Origin: Poecilobothrus nobilitatus
Lineage: Eukaryota > Arthropoda > Insecta > Diptera > Dolichopodidae
Assembly: GCA_947095535.1 (NCBI GenBank)
Contig: OX352773.1
Coordinates: forward strand, 37,159,398 to 37,223,397
Length of the DNA: 64,000 nucleotides
Direction: 5' to 3'
The position numbers and the translations under genes are program-made. This document shows, one piece after another, positions 51,001 through 60,900 of the stretch (the stretch's first letter is position 1; each line of letters opens with the position of its first letter). The notes below the pieces were generated by a model, which was not told where the DNA came from, ran no database searches, and saw nothing but the letters and a program-made list of their open reading frames with translations.

Positions 51001-51694
51001 TAATGTTCCATTTTTTTTTGAATCCATAAGAGTTATTACTATTGTCTGCAATTTGAAGAGATATAGGAAAATGGTCACTATTGTGTAAGTCTTCGTCTGT
51101 CTGCCAATCAAAATAAGCATTTAATATGGGACTACCGATTGTTATATCTATTGCACTAAATGTTCTGTAACTAAAACTAAAATGAGTAGGGTTTCCATTA
51201 TTGAAAAGACACAAGTTATATTCATCTATGACGTTTTCAATTAGCTTTCCTCTTTTATCTACCTTAGTAGACCCCCATAGTGTATTATTGCAGTTAAAAT
51301 CTCCTAAAATGAAGTACGGCGAATCAAAATGACTAATAAGATTATCAAAATCAGATTTTGTGATATTAGTATCTTGGGGCAAATATAAATTGCAAATAAT
51401 TAATTTTATTGGGTAAAAAATTTTGACAGCAATAGCCTGTAAATGAGTATTCAATGGGATTTCTTCACAACTAAATTTTGAATTTATAAAAATGGCGACA
51501 CCACCATGAGCAACTGTTAATGATATTACATTTTTGTAAAAAGTGTTGAAATTTTTTATTGAAGGAGCATAATCATCTTTGAATTTCGTTTCTTGAATGC
51601 AAAAGGCAATAGGATTATATTTATTGATTAATAAATAAAATTCATTAATATGCGTGTTAAAACCACCGCAATTCCATTGTAAGATATTAGTCAT
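48008..51694 (-). CDS. LINE ORF2: endonuclease, reverse transcriptase, RNase H
   Basis: Replication enzyme of the retrotransposon: nicks target DNA, primes cDNA synthesis from the nick and degrades the RNA strand. 1228 aa from the ATG at 51694. Order (residues counted from this Met): APE endonuclease about 1-215 with QWNCGG, Q-E-T (E35), GDFN (D132, N134), AID (D183) and SDH (H208). The reverse transcriptase is about 450-750 with NNYRPIALTN, QSGFRKNRGT, FFDIEKAYD (D578), GIPQGSVLS, YADD (D668, D669) and LGLTFD. RNase H is about 960-1085 with TDGS (D967), AEL (E1000), TDS (D1025), WIPSHIG and NEKAD (D1075). A C-terminal Cys/His cluster follows (C1171, C1173, H1182, C1187). All catalytic residues are present. 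The frame stays open upstream to a TTG at 51706, but the ATG overlapping the ORF1 stop (ATGACTAA) is the natural start. Confidence 0.93.
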   Translation of the reverse strand: MTNILQWNCGGFNTHINEFYLLINKYNPIAFCIQETKFKDDYAPSIKNFNTFYKNVISLTVAHGGVAIFINSKFSCEEIPLNTHLQAIAVKIFYPIKLIICNLYLPQDTNITKSDFDNLISHFDSPYFILGDFNCNNTLWGSTKVDKRGKLIENVIDEYNLCLFNNGNPTHFSFSYRTFSAIDITIGSPILNAYFDWQTDEDLHNSDHFPISLQIADNSNNSYGFKKKWNIKKANWDVFREQLNLTRNDFTNIDDYEEYFTSSILKSARIAIPMQNYKNVKKKVPWWNNNCKVAIKNRNKLFRKFKRTLDLNDFKNFLKVKSETRKIIRQAKKESWEKFVYSINSNTPPSLIFQQIRRIHGKTKNQEITSIIDNQNLITDKHEIVNIVASHFCKMSSNNNYSKTFLTYKRTTEKQPTNIPSGINELYNKKFSLIELENSLKDCSGSSPGPDTVHYEMLKQFNLHHKQALLTFYNKIFLSGSFPEKWRSAYIIPILKPGKDSKSANNYRPIALTNCCCKVLERMISKRLIWYFEKNNLISIYQSGFRKNRGTIDNLSYLESEILTALSSKKSTLAIFFDIEKAYDIAWKRLIIDQLLIMGIKGNIIYFIQNFLSKRKIQVTIGEVLSDEKSIENGIPQGSVLSVVLFTIAINSVLKIIKSPIKYIAYADDLTMFISGKNPKKLQKKLQTQINLLEKWSNKTGFKFSEKKTVAMLFTRKRKNIIKPDLFLTNQKLTYVDKIKFLGLTFDEKLNWHQHIRTVRAKALKNLNILKMLSNTNYGSDRKLLLRLLNLIILSVIDYGSFIYETANKTILKSLDTILNMGIRLATGALRTSPVDSLLVDSGEISLNLRREKFALKYVTNLISFENHPLLEFFNNDNLFSKFKDKKFNTQPCFVRLRNIKESLYVFDNAIDIQKILNEPPWLQKPICIDTELATYKKDNTNTTIYRKLYKEKVNNKFKKFRQIFTDGSVINNSTGCAFNIDLVETKFHLPENTTIFTAELYSIYRGIQYVNNESNNESFLVCTDSLSSLEALQNITTKHPLAQKIRDEISLSLNNFAFLWIPSHIGIKGNEKADLLAKQSVIEPLDNSFKFITSDLHKLINKHIMRKKQSYWDTKNNNKLHNIKPQIDKWKNNDNLSRRDLTVLTRLRIGHTNLTHSYLFDNQNSLAHECDCRLNTISVHHIFEECPLTVNHRTSLGISLSSLSADDRNSNERVIEFVKKQNFYNLI
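51687..51694 (-). promoter_or_regulatory. ORF1 stop / ORF2 start overlap
   Basis: ATGACTAA: the ORF2 ATG begins 5 nt before the ORF1 TAA, in the +1 frame. This tight coupling suggests that ORF2 is made by termination-reinitiation on a bicistronic RNA, as shown for other LINEs with overlapping start and stop codons. The mechanism here is inferred. Confidence 0.75.
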
Positions 51695-52928
51695 CGAAAT
51701 TGTCAAAACCTAAAGAGTCATTGTCACTAATACTATTTTCTGATACAATAATCATTGGTTCATTATTATTACAATTTGTTATTTTTTTCTTTTTATTTTT
51801 TTTTTCCATTTTTTTTAATTCTCGTTTTTGTTTTTGATTTACTGCTCTAGAAAATAAAAGTTTATTATTATCTAATTGCTTTACCTTAAGTTGTGGTATA
51901 GTTTTTTTTTTAGATGTTGATGATTGTTGTTGTTGGTGATCATATGTTGAGAATTGGGATTTGTTGATTAAAACCGGTTCATTATTTTTATCAGATGTGC
52001 TATCCGTAATTTTAATGCATGTGCATTTACAAGTACATTTATTTTTTGTACTCAGAATATTTGCAAAAGTTGATGGAAGTGGGTTTCTTATTCTGTACCT
52101 ACGATTTGCTTCCTTGATATCGACGCTTTCCTTTATTTGAATTGCCTTTATTTCTCTTTCTTTTTTAGTACGTGGGCAGACTTTATCAAACGTACTATGT
52201 CCTTCATTGCAGTTGACGCATTTCGCTGGTTTTGTACATTTTTCATTTACGTTCTTGAGATGTTCATCCTCTCCACAATTTGAACATGTTTTGTTTTCTT
52301 TTTTGCAACTATCTGTTATGTGATTAAATTTTAGGCATTTGAAACACCTAAGTGGTGGTGGTATGTATGGCCTTATATTATACATTTGAAAACCGATGTT
52401 AACCTGTGATGGTAATACTGTGGTTGCAAAAATTAAGGTGTACAGACCAGTTTCTTCTTCTCCGTTTTGTGTTTTTTTTTTAAATCTTTTAACGCCAATT
52501 ACGTTCTGCTCTTTCATCTCTGTTATCAATTCTTCATCACTGACGTATTTAAGTTCAGGGCAAAAGATGACTCCCTTGGCATTATTAAGGCTTTTATGTT
52601 CTTCTACCTTAACATTGATATTTGCATCCAATTTTATTATTTTTATTAATAATATTGCTTGGTTAAGATTTTTTGTTTTAATTAGTAAAGAACCATTCCT
52701 AAGTTTTGAACACCTTTCAACTTCTCCGCCTATTGCTTTTATTGTTTTTTGGATTAAGAATGGCGAAACAGATCTTAAATCTTTATTTTCGTCCGTTCTT
52801 GTCATTATCAAAAATTTTGAACCTTGTGTCATGTTTAATACATTTTTTTTGGGATCTATTTGAATTCCCTTTTGTAATAACAGCAATTCATTAGAAGCCC
52901 CCATTGCGGGGGGAGCTTCAGTCCCCAT
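51687..52928 (-). CDS. LINE ORF1: nucleic-acid-binding gag-like protein
   Basis: 413 aa, the RNA-packaging and chaperone-type protein of the element. An N-terminal half (about 35-190) without clear motifs fits the RRM-like region usual here. It is followed by three zinc knuckles: CX2CX4HX4C (C195, C198, H203, C208), CX2CX4HX7C (C215, C218, H223, C231) and CX2CX3HX6C (C237, C240, H244, C251), the classic series for I/Jockey-type ORF1. Further on are a Cys cluster CTCKCTC (298-304), a Gln run (about 332-335), a basic stretch KKMEKKNKKKKK (about 372-382, possible nuclear signal) and an acidic tail (DNDSLGFDNFDD). The first ATG (52928) is used; a second Met at residue 9 is possible. The frame is intact to the TAA overlapping ORF2. 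Confidence 0.9.
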   Translation of the reverse strand: MGTEAPPAMGASNELLLLQKGIQIDPKKNVLNMTQGSKFLIMTRTDENKDLRSVSPFLIQKTIKAIGGEVERCSKLRNGSLLIKTKNLNQAILLIKIIKLDANINVKVEEHKSLNNAKGVIFCPELKYVSDEELITEMKEQNVIGVKRFKKKTQNGEEETGLYTLIFATTVLPSQVNIGFQMYNIRPYIPPPLRCFKCLKFNHITDSCKKENKTCSNCGEDEHLKNVNEKCTKPAKCVNCNEGHSTFDKVCPRTKKEREIKAIQIKESVDIKEANRRYRIRNPLPSTFANILSTKNKCTCKCTCIKITDSTSDKNNEPVLINKSQFSTYDHQQQQSSTSKKKTIPQLKVKQLDNNKLLFSRAVNQKQKRELKKMEKKNKKKKITNCNNNEPMIIVSENSISDNDSLGFDNFDD

Positions 52929-53308
52929 TATTTATGAAAAAAAAATTTTAATTATTATTTTTTTTTTTTTTTTTAGGACAAATAAATTTAAAGAGAAAAA
53001 AAAAATTAGACAAATAACACAAAAACACTAATTGTTCAGTTAAATATCACTAGGTATTAATTACAAATTATTATTTTTTTTATTTTTGGACAATTGTTTA
53101 CCAGCTATAATTTTTAACATTAAAAATATTGTTTTTTTTTTTTTTTATTTTATAATGCACTACTTATAATGTAGTTTTTTTTTTTTTTTTTTATTATTAT
53201 TATTTTTTTTTTTTTTTTTGTAGAGATTAAGATATTAGGTAATTAATTAATAATTCTTTAATTTAATGATTATTACGTCTCTTCTCCCTGAAGGTTGTTG
53301 GACAACTC
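52929..53308 (-). other. 5'UTR of the LINE
   Basis: 380 nt in sense from the element's first base to the ORF1 ATG. Four long A-runs in sense (plus-strand T runs at about 52961, 53130, 53174 and 53205) make it strikingly A-rich. The promoter lies in its first 35 nt. Confidence 0.75.
53275..53308 (-). promoter_or_regulatory. Internal DPE-type promoter of the LINE
   Basis: In sense the element starts GAGTTGTCCAACAACC. Taking the A at 53307 as +1 gives A(+1)GTT, matching the right half of the insect initiator, and AGACGT at exactly +28..+33 (53280..53275), a full match to the downstream promoter element consensus RGWYVT. Drosophila Jockey, I and F elements use such TATA-less internal promoters. 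Function is inferred from position and sequence. Confidence 0.6.
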
Positions 53309-53321
53309 TGTTCGCGTTGTT
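53309..53321. repeat. Target-site duplication next to the LINE 5' end
   Basis: TGTTCGCGTTGTT, identical to 47708..47720. The interrupted locus before insertion would read ...AGAAATA-TGTTCGCGTTGTT-CTTTTATA.... Confidence 0.95.
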
Positions 53322-53627
53322 CTTTTATATCTTGATACTCAATTTAGTCAGATATCACAAATTTCGTAAAAGATGTTGGTGTGAGTATCCTAAAGTTAAC
53401 TTAATATTCTTCCTTGTTTTTTTCTAAGAAAAAAGAAAAACAAAAAAAAACGTTTCTATTCTTAAAAAAATATGCAAAATCAAATATTTGAGAAAATTTT
53501 TTTTAAAATGGATTGAAAGAAAATAAGAAAAAAATTTAGTTTCAACATCCTGAATTATTTCTTTAGAAACACAATTTTCTACTCTTCGAAAATAAGAACA
53601 ACATTGAAAGAAATATACTAAATTTCT
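53322..53627. other. Spacer between LINE and repeat copy B
   Basis: AT-rich, no gene seen. Confidence 0.5.
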
Positions 53628-54917
53628 TTTTTAGCACATTTCCAAAAAAATTTTGAAAAAATGTGCTTATTAGTTTCACTCTGTCCGTCCGTCCGTCCGT
53701 CCGTCCGTCCGATTGTTTACAAAACTTCTACACCGTTAAAGATAGAGAAAAAAAATTTTAACCATGGGTAGGTCTCATAAAAAAAATAATTTTGTGGAAC
53801 AACCTTTTCATGTAGCCCCTCCCATTACGGAGCTACACCCCCTCAAACTTTGAAAAAGCCCTATTTTTCAATTCATATATCTTATGTTCTGCTTAAGATT
53901 TTTTCAATCTGAAAACGTCATTCGACAGGTATTTCTTTTATCTTTGTAAATTAATATCAAAATTATACAATTTTTTAAAATTTAGTATTTAAATTTACCG
54001 TTATGTGAAAACCAAATTTTGCATGATTTTTCTACTTTCATAACTCCGGCACGCTTTTAGATAGAGGCTTGAAATTTTGAGTAAGAAAGAACTTTTAGAA
54101 TTAGTATAAGTTTGCTCAGAAAATTTTTTTGGACCACCCCCTGTTTATGAGATATGAGGGCTTAAAAATTGAAAATTTGCTATTTTTAAACACCTGTAAC
54201 TTAGGAACCTATACACATTTTACTTCTGCAAGATATAAAATTTAAAGCTACAGTAATATATTTTAATGTATGTTACAGGTTTGTTTTAGTTGTAAAGGGT
54301 TCCAAAGTTGCAGCTCTTCAAAATTGCGAAAAAGTCCCATTTACAGATGTATATATCTCAGGCCCTGCGTAATAGTTTTGCAATCTAAAACTGCCAGAAG
54401 ATCGAAAATTTTATTATCTATATAAAACAATATCAAAATTATGCAATATTTTGTAATTTACTATTTAAATTTACCGTTATGTGAAAACCATATTTTGCAT
54501 GAAATTTCTTTTTTCATAACTCCGGCACGCCTTTAGATAGAAACCTGAAATTTAGAATTAGTATAAGTTTCCTCAGAAAATTTTTTGGTAGCACCTCCTC
54601 TTTAAGAGTTATTACGCCTCAAAAATTGAAAATTTGCTATTTTTAGACAGCTGTAACTTAGGCATCTGTAAAAATTTTTCTTCGGCGAGTCATGAAAATT
54701 AAAGGTTCAATAATATATTTTTACGTGTGTTAACGGCTTTTGTTAGTTATATAGGATTCCGGACTTACAGCCCCTCAAAATTTCAAAAATGTCCTATTTT
54801 CACGTTTTTTTTATATGAAATTTTGAAATTTTTGTGCAAGTCAAAATTCTAAACAGTTTGTATTGAGTTTGAAAATGTGCGCTTTTAAAAACCGTTGGTT
54901 TACATTCTACCTTGTTT
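53628..54917 (-). mobile_element. Dispersed non-coding element, copy B
   Basis: The longest copy of the 3220..4366 family, in the opposite orientation, 1290 bp. Plus-strand left end TTAGCACATTTCCAAAAA (terminal hairpin conserved), then (GTCC)n (about 53682..53709), then two tandem internal units separated as in copy A, and right end GTTTACATTCTACCTTGTTT. It holds an extra stretch near its end (TGACTTGCACAAAAATTTC in sense) that is missing or decayed in copy A but still visible in copy C, so B is the best representative of the full element. No coding frame. Confidence 0.72.
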
Positions 54918-57900
54918 TTTCTTATTTTTAGGTTTTGTTTTATCCCACTTAAAATCCCCAAATATCCATTTTAACGTAACCACAAAAAAAAAAAAATACA
55001 TTAAAAAATTAAAAAAAACTCGCGAAATCCATCTTAAAATAAATGCATATACATTCATACATTAAATAAATTTATTTAAGTTTTTGTTTTTTTTTTTGTA
55101 TTTTGATTTGATATTAACAGTACGGTAACGTTATCCAATAAATGTTAATATCCTTTCAAGAAAGGAAGTAATTTGCAAATTCACCATAACAGTAAGTATA
55201 CCTAATATTTTTATCTATATTTTATGTATTATTAAATGGGTGGTAAACCATTTCTACCATTAATAGTAATACCAACATCTCTTCTCATCTATTTTCCGTA
55301 TTCACCTAAATATAAATATAGAATTTTTTTTTCTATTGATTTTTATTTTTTAAATTCAATTTAACTCTACGAAAGTTTTAATATTAAGCATTAATGTTAA
55401 ATTTTTCTCCCATCCTTATTCATCCTTTTATAATTTATTTTATTTTTAAACCAGTGGATATCCAACAATTTAATTTTTTATATCTTTTATAATAATATGA
55501 AAAATTTTAAAGATTTATTCAATGTATGTATTTCCATCTCTTTCTATTTATTTCTTTTAACACACCCAAGTATGATAATATATAGAATTTCTGCAGTAAA
55601 AAAAGAAAATTAAAAGTAACTGTTGGTGGTAAATTTCTGTCTGAGGTACTTTCTCTGTTAGAATAGATGGATCATTGTTGTAAGAAATTCATACAAGAAA
55701 ATTACAAATAAATTATTTTCAGAATATAATATTGTGTTTTTTTTTTTGGTTTCTGATTTTTGCATAAACCAAGGAGTTGTGAGAAAAACAAAAAAAAAAA
55801 GTTTTGTATATATAGCTATGCCGGGAAAAAAATGAAGAGTTTTTTGTTAAGCAGAAAATTTTCATTAGAATTCTTAAAATAAAAAGAAAAAGGAAAAATC
55901 TAATGGAAAATTTGTGTTAACTGGTTTTTCTCAATTTATATATTTATCCCAGTTTTTCCTAGTAATGGAAAACTGACCAGTTTTTGATTATATTGTAGTG
56001 AAATATAAAAAAGAGTCTTATCTTTCATAATTGAAAAAATCTCATTTAAATTTAACTTAGAATTTCGTTTGTTTTTAATTTTTGAGAACTTTATTACGGA
56101 ACTCCATATAAACTCACACTATCCAAATATGACCTTTATAAAGGTCAAATGACTGATAAATTTCTTTTTAAAGTCATTACCAGATTCAATATTTTATAAT
56201 TAAAACTTCACTTAAAATCCTATGATATTCTAAACCTTCTCCTTCTTCTTTTAAACTCTTCTAACTCTTCTTCAAATTTGAAACGAAAATCTTAAAAAAT
56301 TATCGATTTCTTAGCGGAATATTCTTTCAAAATGAAGCAGCTTTAAAGAAAATTTAATGAAGATAGTGTTAGAAAATGTACATCATCTTAAATCATTGAA
56401 TTTAGTATCTATATAATATGGTCACCTTAACAGTAATATATACATAAAATATAATCAATATTTATATCATTTTTTTCATAGATATTTTAAAAAAAAATTA
56501 TTTTCATTTTTTTTCCTTAAGCGTATTTTTCATGATTTTTTTTTTTTCTCTAATATTATATTTAAAAGCATCAGTTATAATGATGAAAATCATGACATTG
56601 ATTATGATTATGTTGATGATGGCAATGATGATGGTGATTCCTGTGATAAGCTCAAAAGAATATTTATATCAATTTAAAAAAAAAATAAAAAAATGCAAAA
56701 AAAAAAGATTCTTGACTTTTTAAGATTAAGAATATGCTAATATATTTATAGTATAAGAATGGTGATGCTGTTATGTCAAGTAATGGATTTACGAACAAAA
56801 TCTAAAAAAAATAAATAAAATAAACAAACAACAAAAACAAGAACATAAAAAAATTGAGTAAGCATTTTATATAAAAATTCCCAAAACGCAAAATTTTTTA
56901 AAAAATCATTATTAAATTTTATTTATTTTTAAATTGTAAAGTGCATTGAAGAAGTGATTAAAAATACTGATAGGTAGTTCTTATTAGATCTGCCGATATT
57001 TAAAGTTTAAAAATATATTGAGGAATAAACAACAACAGTTGATACTAACTTCAATGGATAATATTTAACACAACGCGAAATCATAAATTTTTAGAATAAT
57101 TATTCAATCTCAGCATTTTCCATATTAAAAACTTACTTGTAAGATTGCCAAATATACTGGTATCATAATCTGATAACGAATAATTTAAAAAAAACTTATA
57201 TTTGTTTATTAAAGAAATTGGCAAATTTAATTAATTTATATTATTGATTTAATTTTAAAATCTAGTGTATGTCTCTTTCTCTCTCTATCTCTATCTTTAT
57301 TTCTTAAATCTGTCAAAAGTCTAAAATCAGTTCCCTCATATGATTTATACTATATAGGGCAGAATATGGGGACGCCTAAAAGTAGACATATAAAAATGTT
57401 TATATGTGCGTAGTATAAATTCTGGCTAAAATTTATAGGACTACAGGAACAAGATAACTAAAATTAAGAATACACTTAAGTATAGCACACAGTAGAGATG
57501 TCTTCTGATCTACCTAACACTTTTCCAAATTTGCAAAAAAGGCAAAATTATGTCGGACATTTTTTTGTGTTAAAACAAATAAACAAACGATCTAAATTAA
57601 AAAGACAAATCTTCATCAAAATTATTCGTAGCTCAACTCCTTTTATTCTTTGTTCTTAAATATTTCAAAAGCTAAGCGTAAACTTGCATATAAAGTTGAA
57701 CCCGTTTAACATGAAAAGATTTTAAATAAAAATTAAGATATAAAGAGATAATATAAAATACAATTTTTTTTTTTTTATTTTAGAACATTTTTCTTAAATT
57801 ATCAAATCTTTTACTACATTTTCTGAAAGATTCACAAACCATATTATACAATTTAAAATGTTATAAAAGCATGAAACCAAAATGGGATTTTCTTATACAA

Positions 57901-60900
57901 TTTCCGCAACCATTGGAGAATTTTTTTAATTTCATATTAAAAGAAAATCTAACTTATGAATAGCTATGTATGTATATATTTTACTTAAGTCGAAATTCAT
58001 TTTAAAAATTATATTTTATGAAAATATTTTGCAAAATATTCCTAAACAAGACCAAAAACAAAGCACATAAAACATGGCAATTTCTAATGAAACAAGAAAA
58101 AAGATGAAATTTATCTTAATTTTATTTTTGCAAAAATAATATTATTTTTAATAGCAATTTTTTTTTTTTTAATTTAGTAGAAAATATTCAGTTTATATCA
58201 CAAAAAAAAAAAATTCTTTTAAAAAAAATTGAAAATAATAAAAGTAAAAATTTGTTTAGAAAAATTAATTGCATCAATTTATTTTTTAGGTATGGTATGC
58301 AATATTTTTTAAGTTTAAAAATTTATTGAAAAAAATTAATGGAGGCGAAGAACAATCAAATAACTTTCTTAGAATTATTATTTTAAACTTTAGAGATTTG
58401 TCGCGAACCACTTAAACAGGTTCGCGACGAAATCCCAAATACAAAAATGGAAAATATCAAAATTTCAAAATCCCAATATATGTATATACCAATACCAAAG
58501 TAATTTTAAGTATCATAATTCGTTTTGATATTTTTAATTTGAGGTGTGGATCGATTTATTAAAAACATAAACGTTGAATACAAAAATTATAGAAAAACAA
58601 GTTAAGTTTGAAATTTTATTAAAAATAAAATTTAAGTACTGGCGAAATATTTTCTAGTATGGTTTGAAGGTTGTCACATATTTTAATTAATAGATACATA
58701 AATATAGACCTCTTGTTGAACGGTTATTTTCGGAAACTTCTATTTTCAGCAATCAGATTTCTAATTTTTAACAAATTTTTAATAAAAAAATATTACAAAA
58801 TATTATTGAATTTGTGATGCATAAATAATATACATACATAGATATGTATCATAATATTTGATTTAAATGAAAAAAGTAATAATACAGTACCATTATTACA
58901 CCATATATTACAAACCATTTTCCATATTATATTAAATACCTCAATCGAAGCGACGAATTTTTATTAGAATAATTACGAATACTCATTCCAATAATAGGAA
59001 ATTTTTATATACAATGTACACATTTTTTAGCTTTTATTTTTAGAAAATATACTTTCATACACAATTTGTCTGTAACTCAAAAAATCTGATACAATTTTTA
59101 ATGTACATCATATACCTAATACTTGCATATTATATTCACATTCATTCTTTACACACAAAACAGAAAAAAAAAAAAGAAACATAACAAAACAAAAAATATG
59201 TAAATAAATGCTTAACATTACATAGCTACATAAAAATACATATCTATATACTATTCATATCCAACTACATGAATAGCAATAGCGTATATCGTATAGAAAC
59301 ATAAAATTCGGAAAAAAAAAAGAAAAAAGGAGGAAAACAAAGGCTCATATATTTCGCCAAAAAATTTCAACGGAAAAGTCTGTTAAATTCGAAAAACATT
59401 AACAAAACAAGAATATACACCTACATATTTAAATTTTTTTTTTTAAATACTCTTAACCGTAGTTTTATAAGCTACTAAAAATCTTTTTAAATTTAGAATG
59501 TTGTATTTATATACATATATATAGAGATACATATAACGCACTAATTTAATTTTTTTCTTAATAATCCGGATTATCATTCGCCGCGAAACCTTGACTAAAC
59601 AGTTCTCCCATTTTGTATTGATAATTTTTTTATCTTTATATTGGTTTTACTTTTTGAACTTTTGGAATTTAGATATTTTGGCATTTTGCAGTATGGGATT
59701 TTGGTATTATTTTTCAAATTTAGGATTGGCAATTTGGGATTTTTGAATTTGGTATTTATATTTAATTTTGAATTTTTGTAATTTGGAATTATTTTTGGGA
59801 TTGCGTAGGGCTCTCGTATTTTTGGACGCTATCAAATATATTGGATTTATTACATTTATATAAATATTATATATAAACTTTCATTCAATATTAATATTTC
59901 TATGCTGATTTTAAAAATAAAAACTGTTTATATTCAATTTATTGTTTCCATATAATGTTAAAGATGTATGTATGAAAACCAAATCTAAGCATAAGACAAT
60001 TTATATTACAAGCTGAATCTTTCATACAAAAAATCATATAATTTATTCCAAATGTCTTATGTATCTAAAAATTTTATATAAGATGCATTTTTTCCCATAA
60101 GCTTTGTAATAACGAGTCTTTTACCGCAAACTTTTTGTGTTATAATGGAGCCAAATTTTTGTTTTACAATATTATTGTAAACATATTGGAAAAGCATCAA
60201 AAACTTTTTTTAAATTTCCTTTTTTGTTTCATCAAATAATTTTTATCTCATAATTTTTTTTTTTAATGTAAACAAACAAACAGTGTAAAATTAATAAAAA
60301 AAAAAAAAAAAAAAAACAGCACTAAAACTTTTTTTTTAAGTGAAATCAAAAAAAAAAATTGAAAAATTATTTTTAAAAATGAAAACGTATAAAAAAAAAA
60401 AAATTGTAAAATTATTTACTATAAATTGACTTTATCTAAAATCATGATAAAAACTTCATAATGATTTTTTTTTTTCTTTTTTTTCTGTACTTTATTTTTT
60501 TGGCTCTGATAGTTTTGGTTTTTAACTTTAGTAAAAATTGTGACACAGCTATGACAAATTTGTTTGTTATAGTTCAACTATATTATCCTTTTTTTATGTT
60601 TATTTTATGTTTATTTTATCTAAATAAATAAAATATTTATGAACACATTTTTTTTTTTATTAAAATTATCAAATAATTTTTTTTTCTTTTAATAATTTTA
60701 AAATAAAAATAAAATAAATTTTATAATTGAATAACAAAAATGATAAATAAAAAGTAAAGACATGAACCTAATAACAGAATAATTGTCTTTTAGAATTAAT
60801 ATTAATACATACATAATATACGAAATTGTAAATGACAGTTACTGTAATTTTATAGTTTAGAATGTACAATTTATTAATTATTCAATGGAAATTGAAAAAA

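Larger units (their letters stand above)
47721..53308 (-). mobile_element. Full-length I-clade-like non-LTR retrotransposon (LINE)
   Basis: Seen: a 5588-bp unit between perfect 13-bp target-site duplications. It has, in sense order, a 380-nt 5'UTR, ORF1, ORF2, a 284-nt 3' end and a (TAAA)n tail. Both ORFs are uninterrupted. Known of the family: elements with an APE-type endonuclease, RT plus RNase H, CCHC zinc knuckles in ORF1 and a simple-repeat tail rather than poly-A belong to the I group; the Drosophila I factor ends in (TAA)n. Inferred: full length, perfect duplication and intact frames mean a recent insertion that may still be able to move. Nearby Jockey/Nimb-like clades cannot be excluded without a tree. 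Confidence 0.9.

Noticed and set aside
52396..52894. Plus-strand frames inside the LINE (155, 60 and 62 codons; also 48381..50867)
   Set aside because: Antisense shadows of ORF1 and ORF2.
56532..56723. Met/Ile-rich 63-codon frame
   Set aside because: Produced by a GAT/ATG trinucleotide microsatellite.
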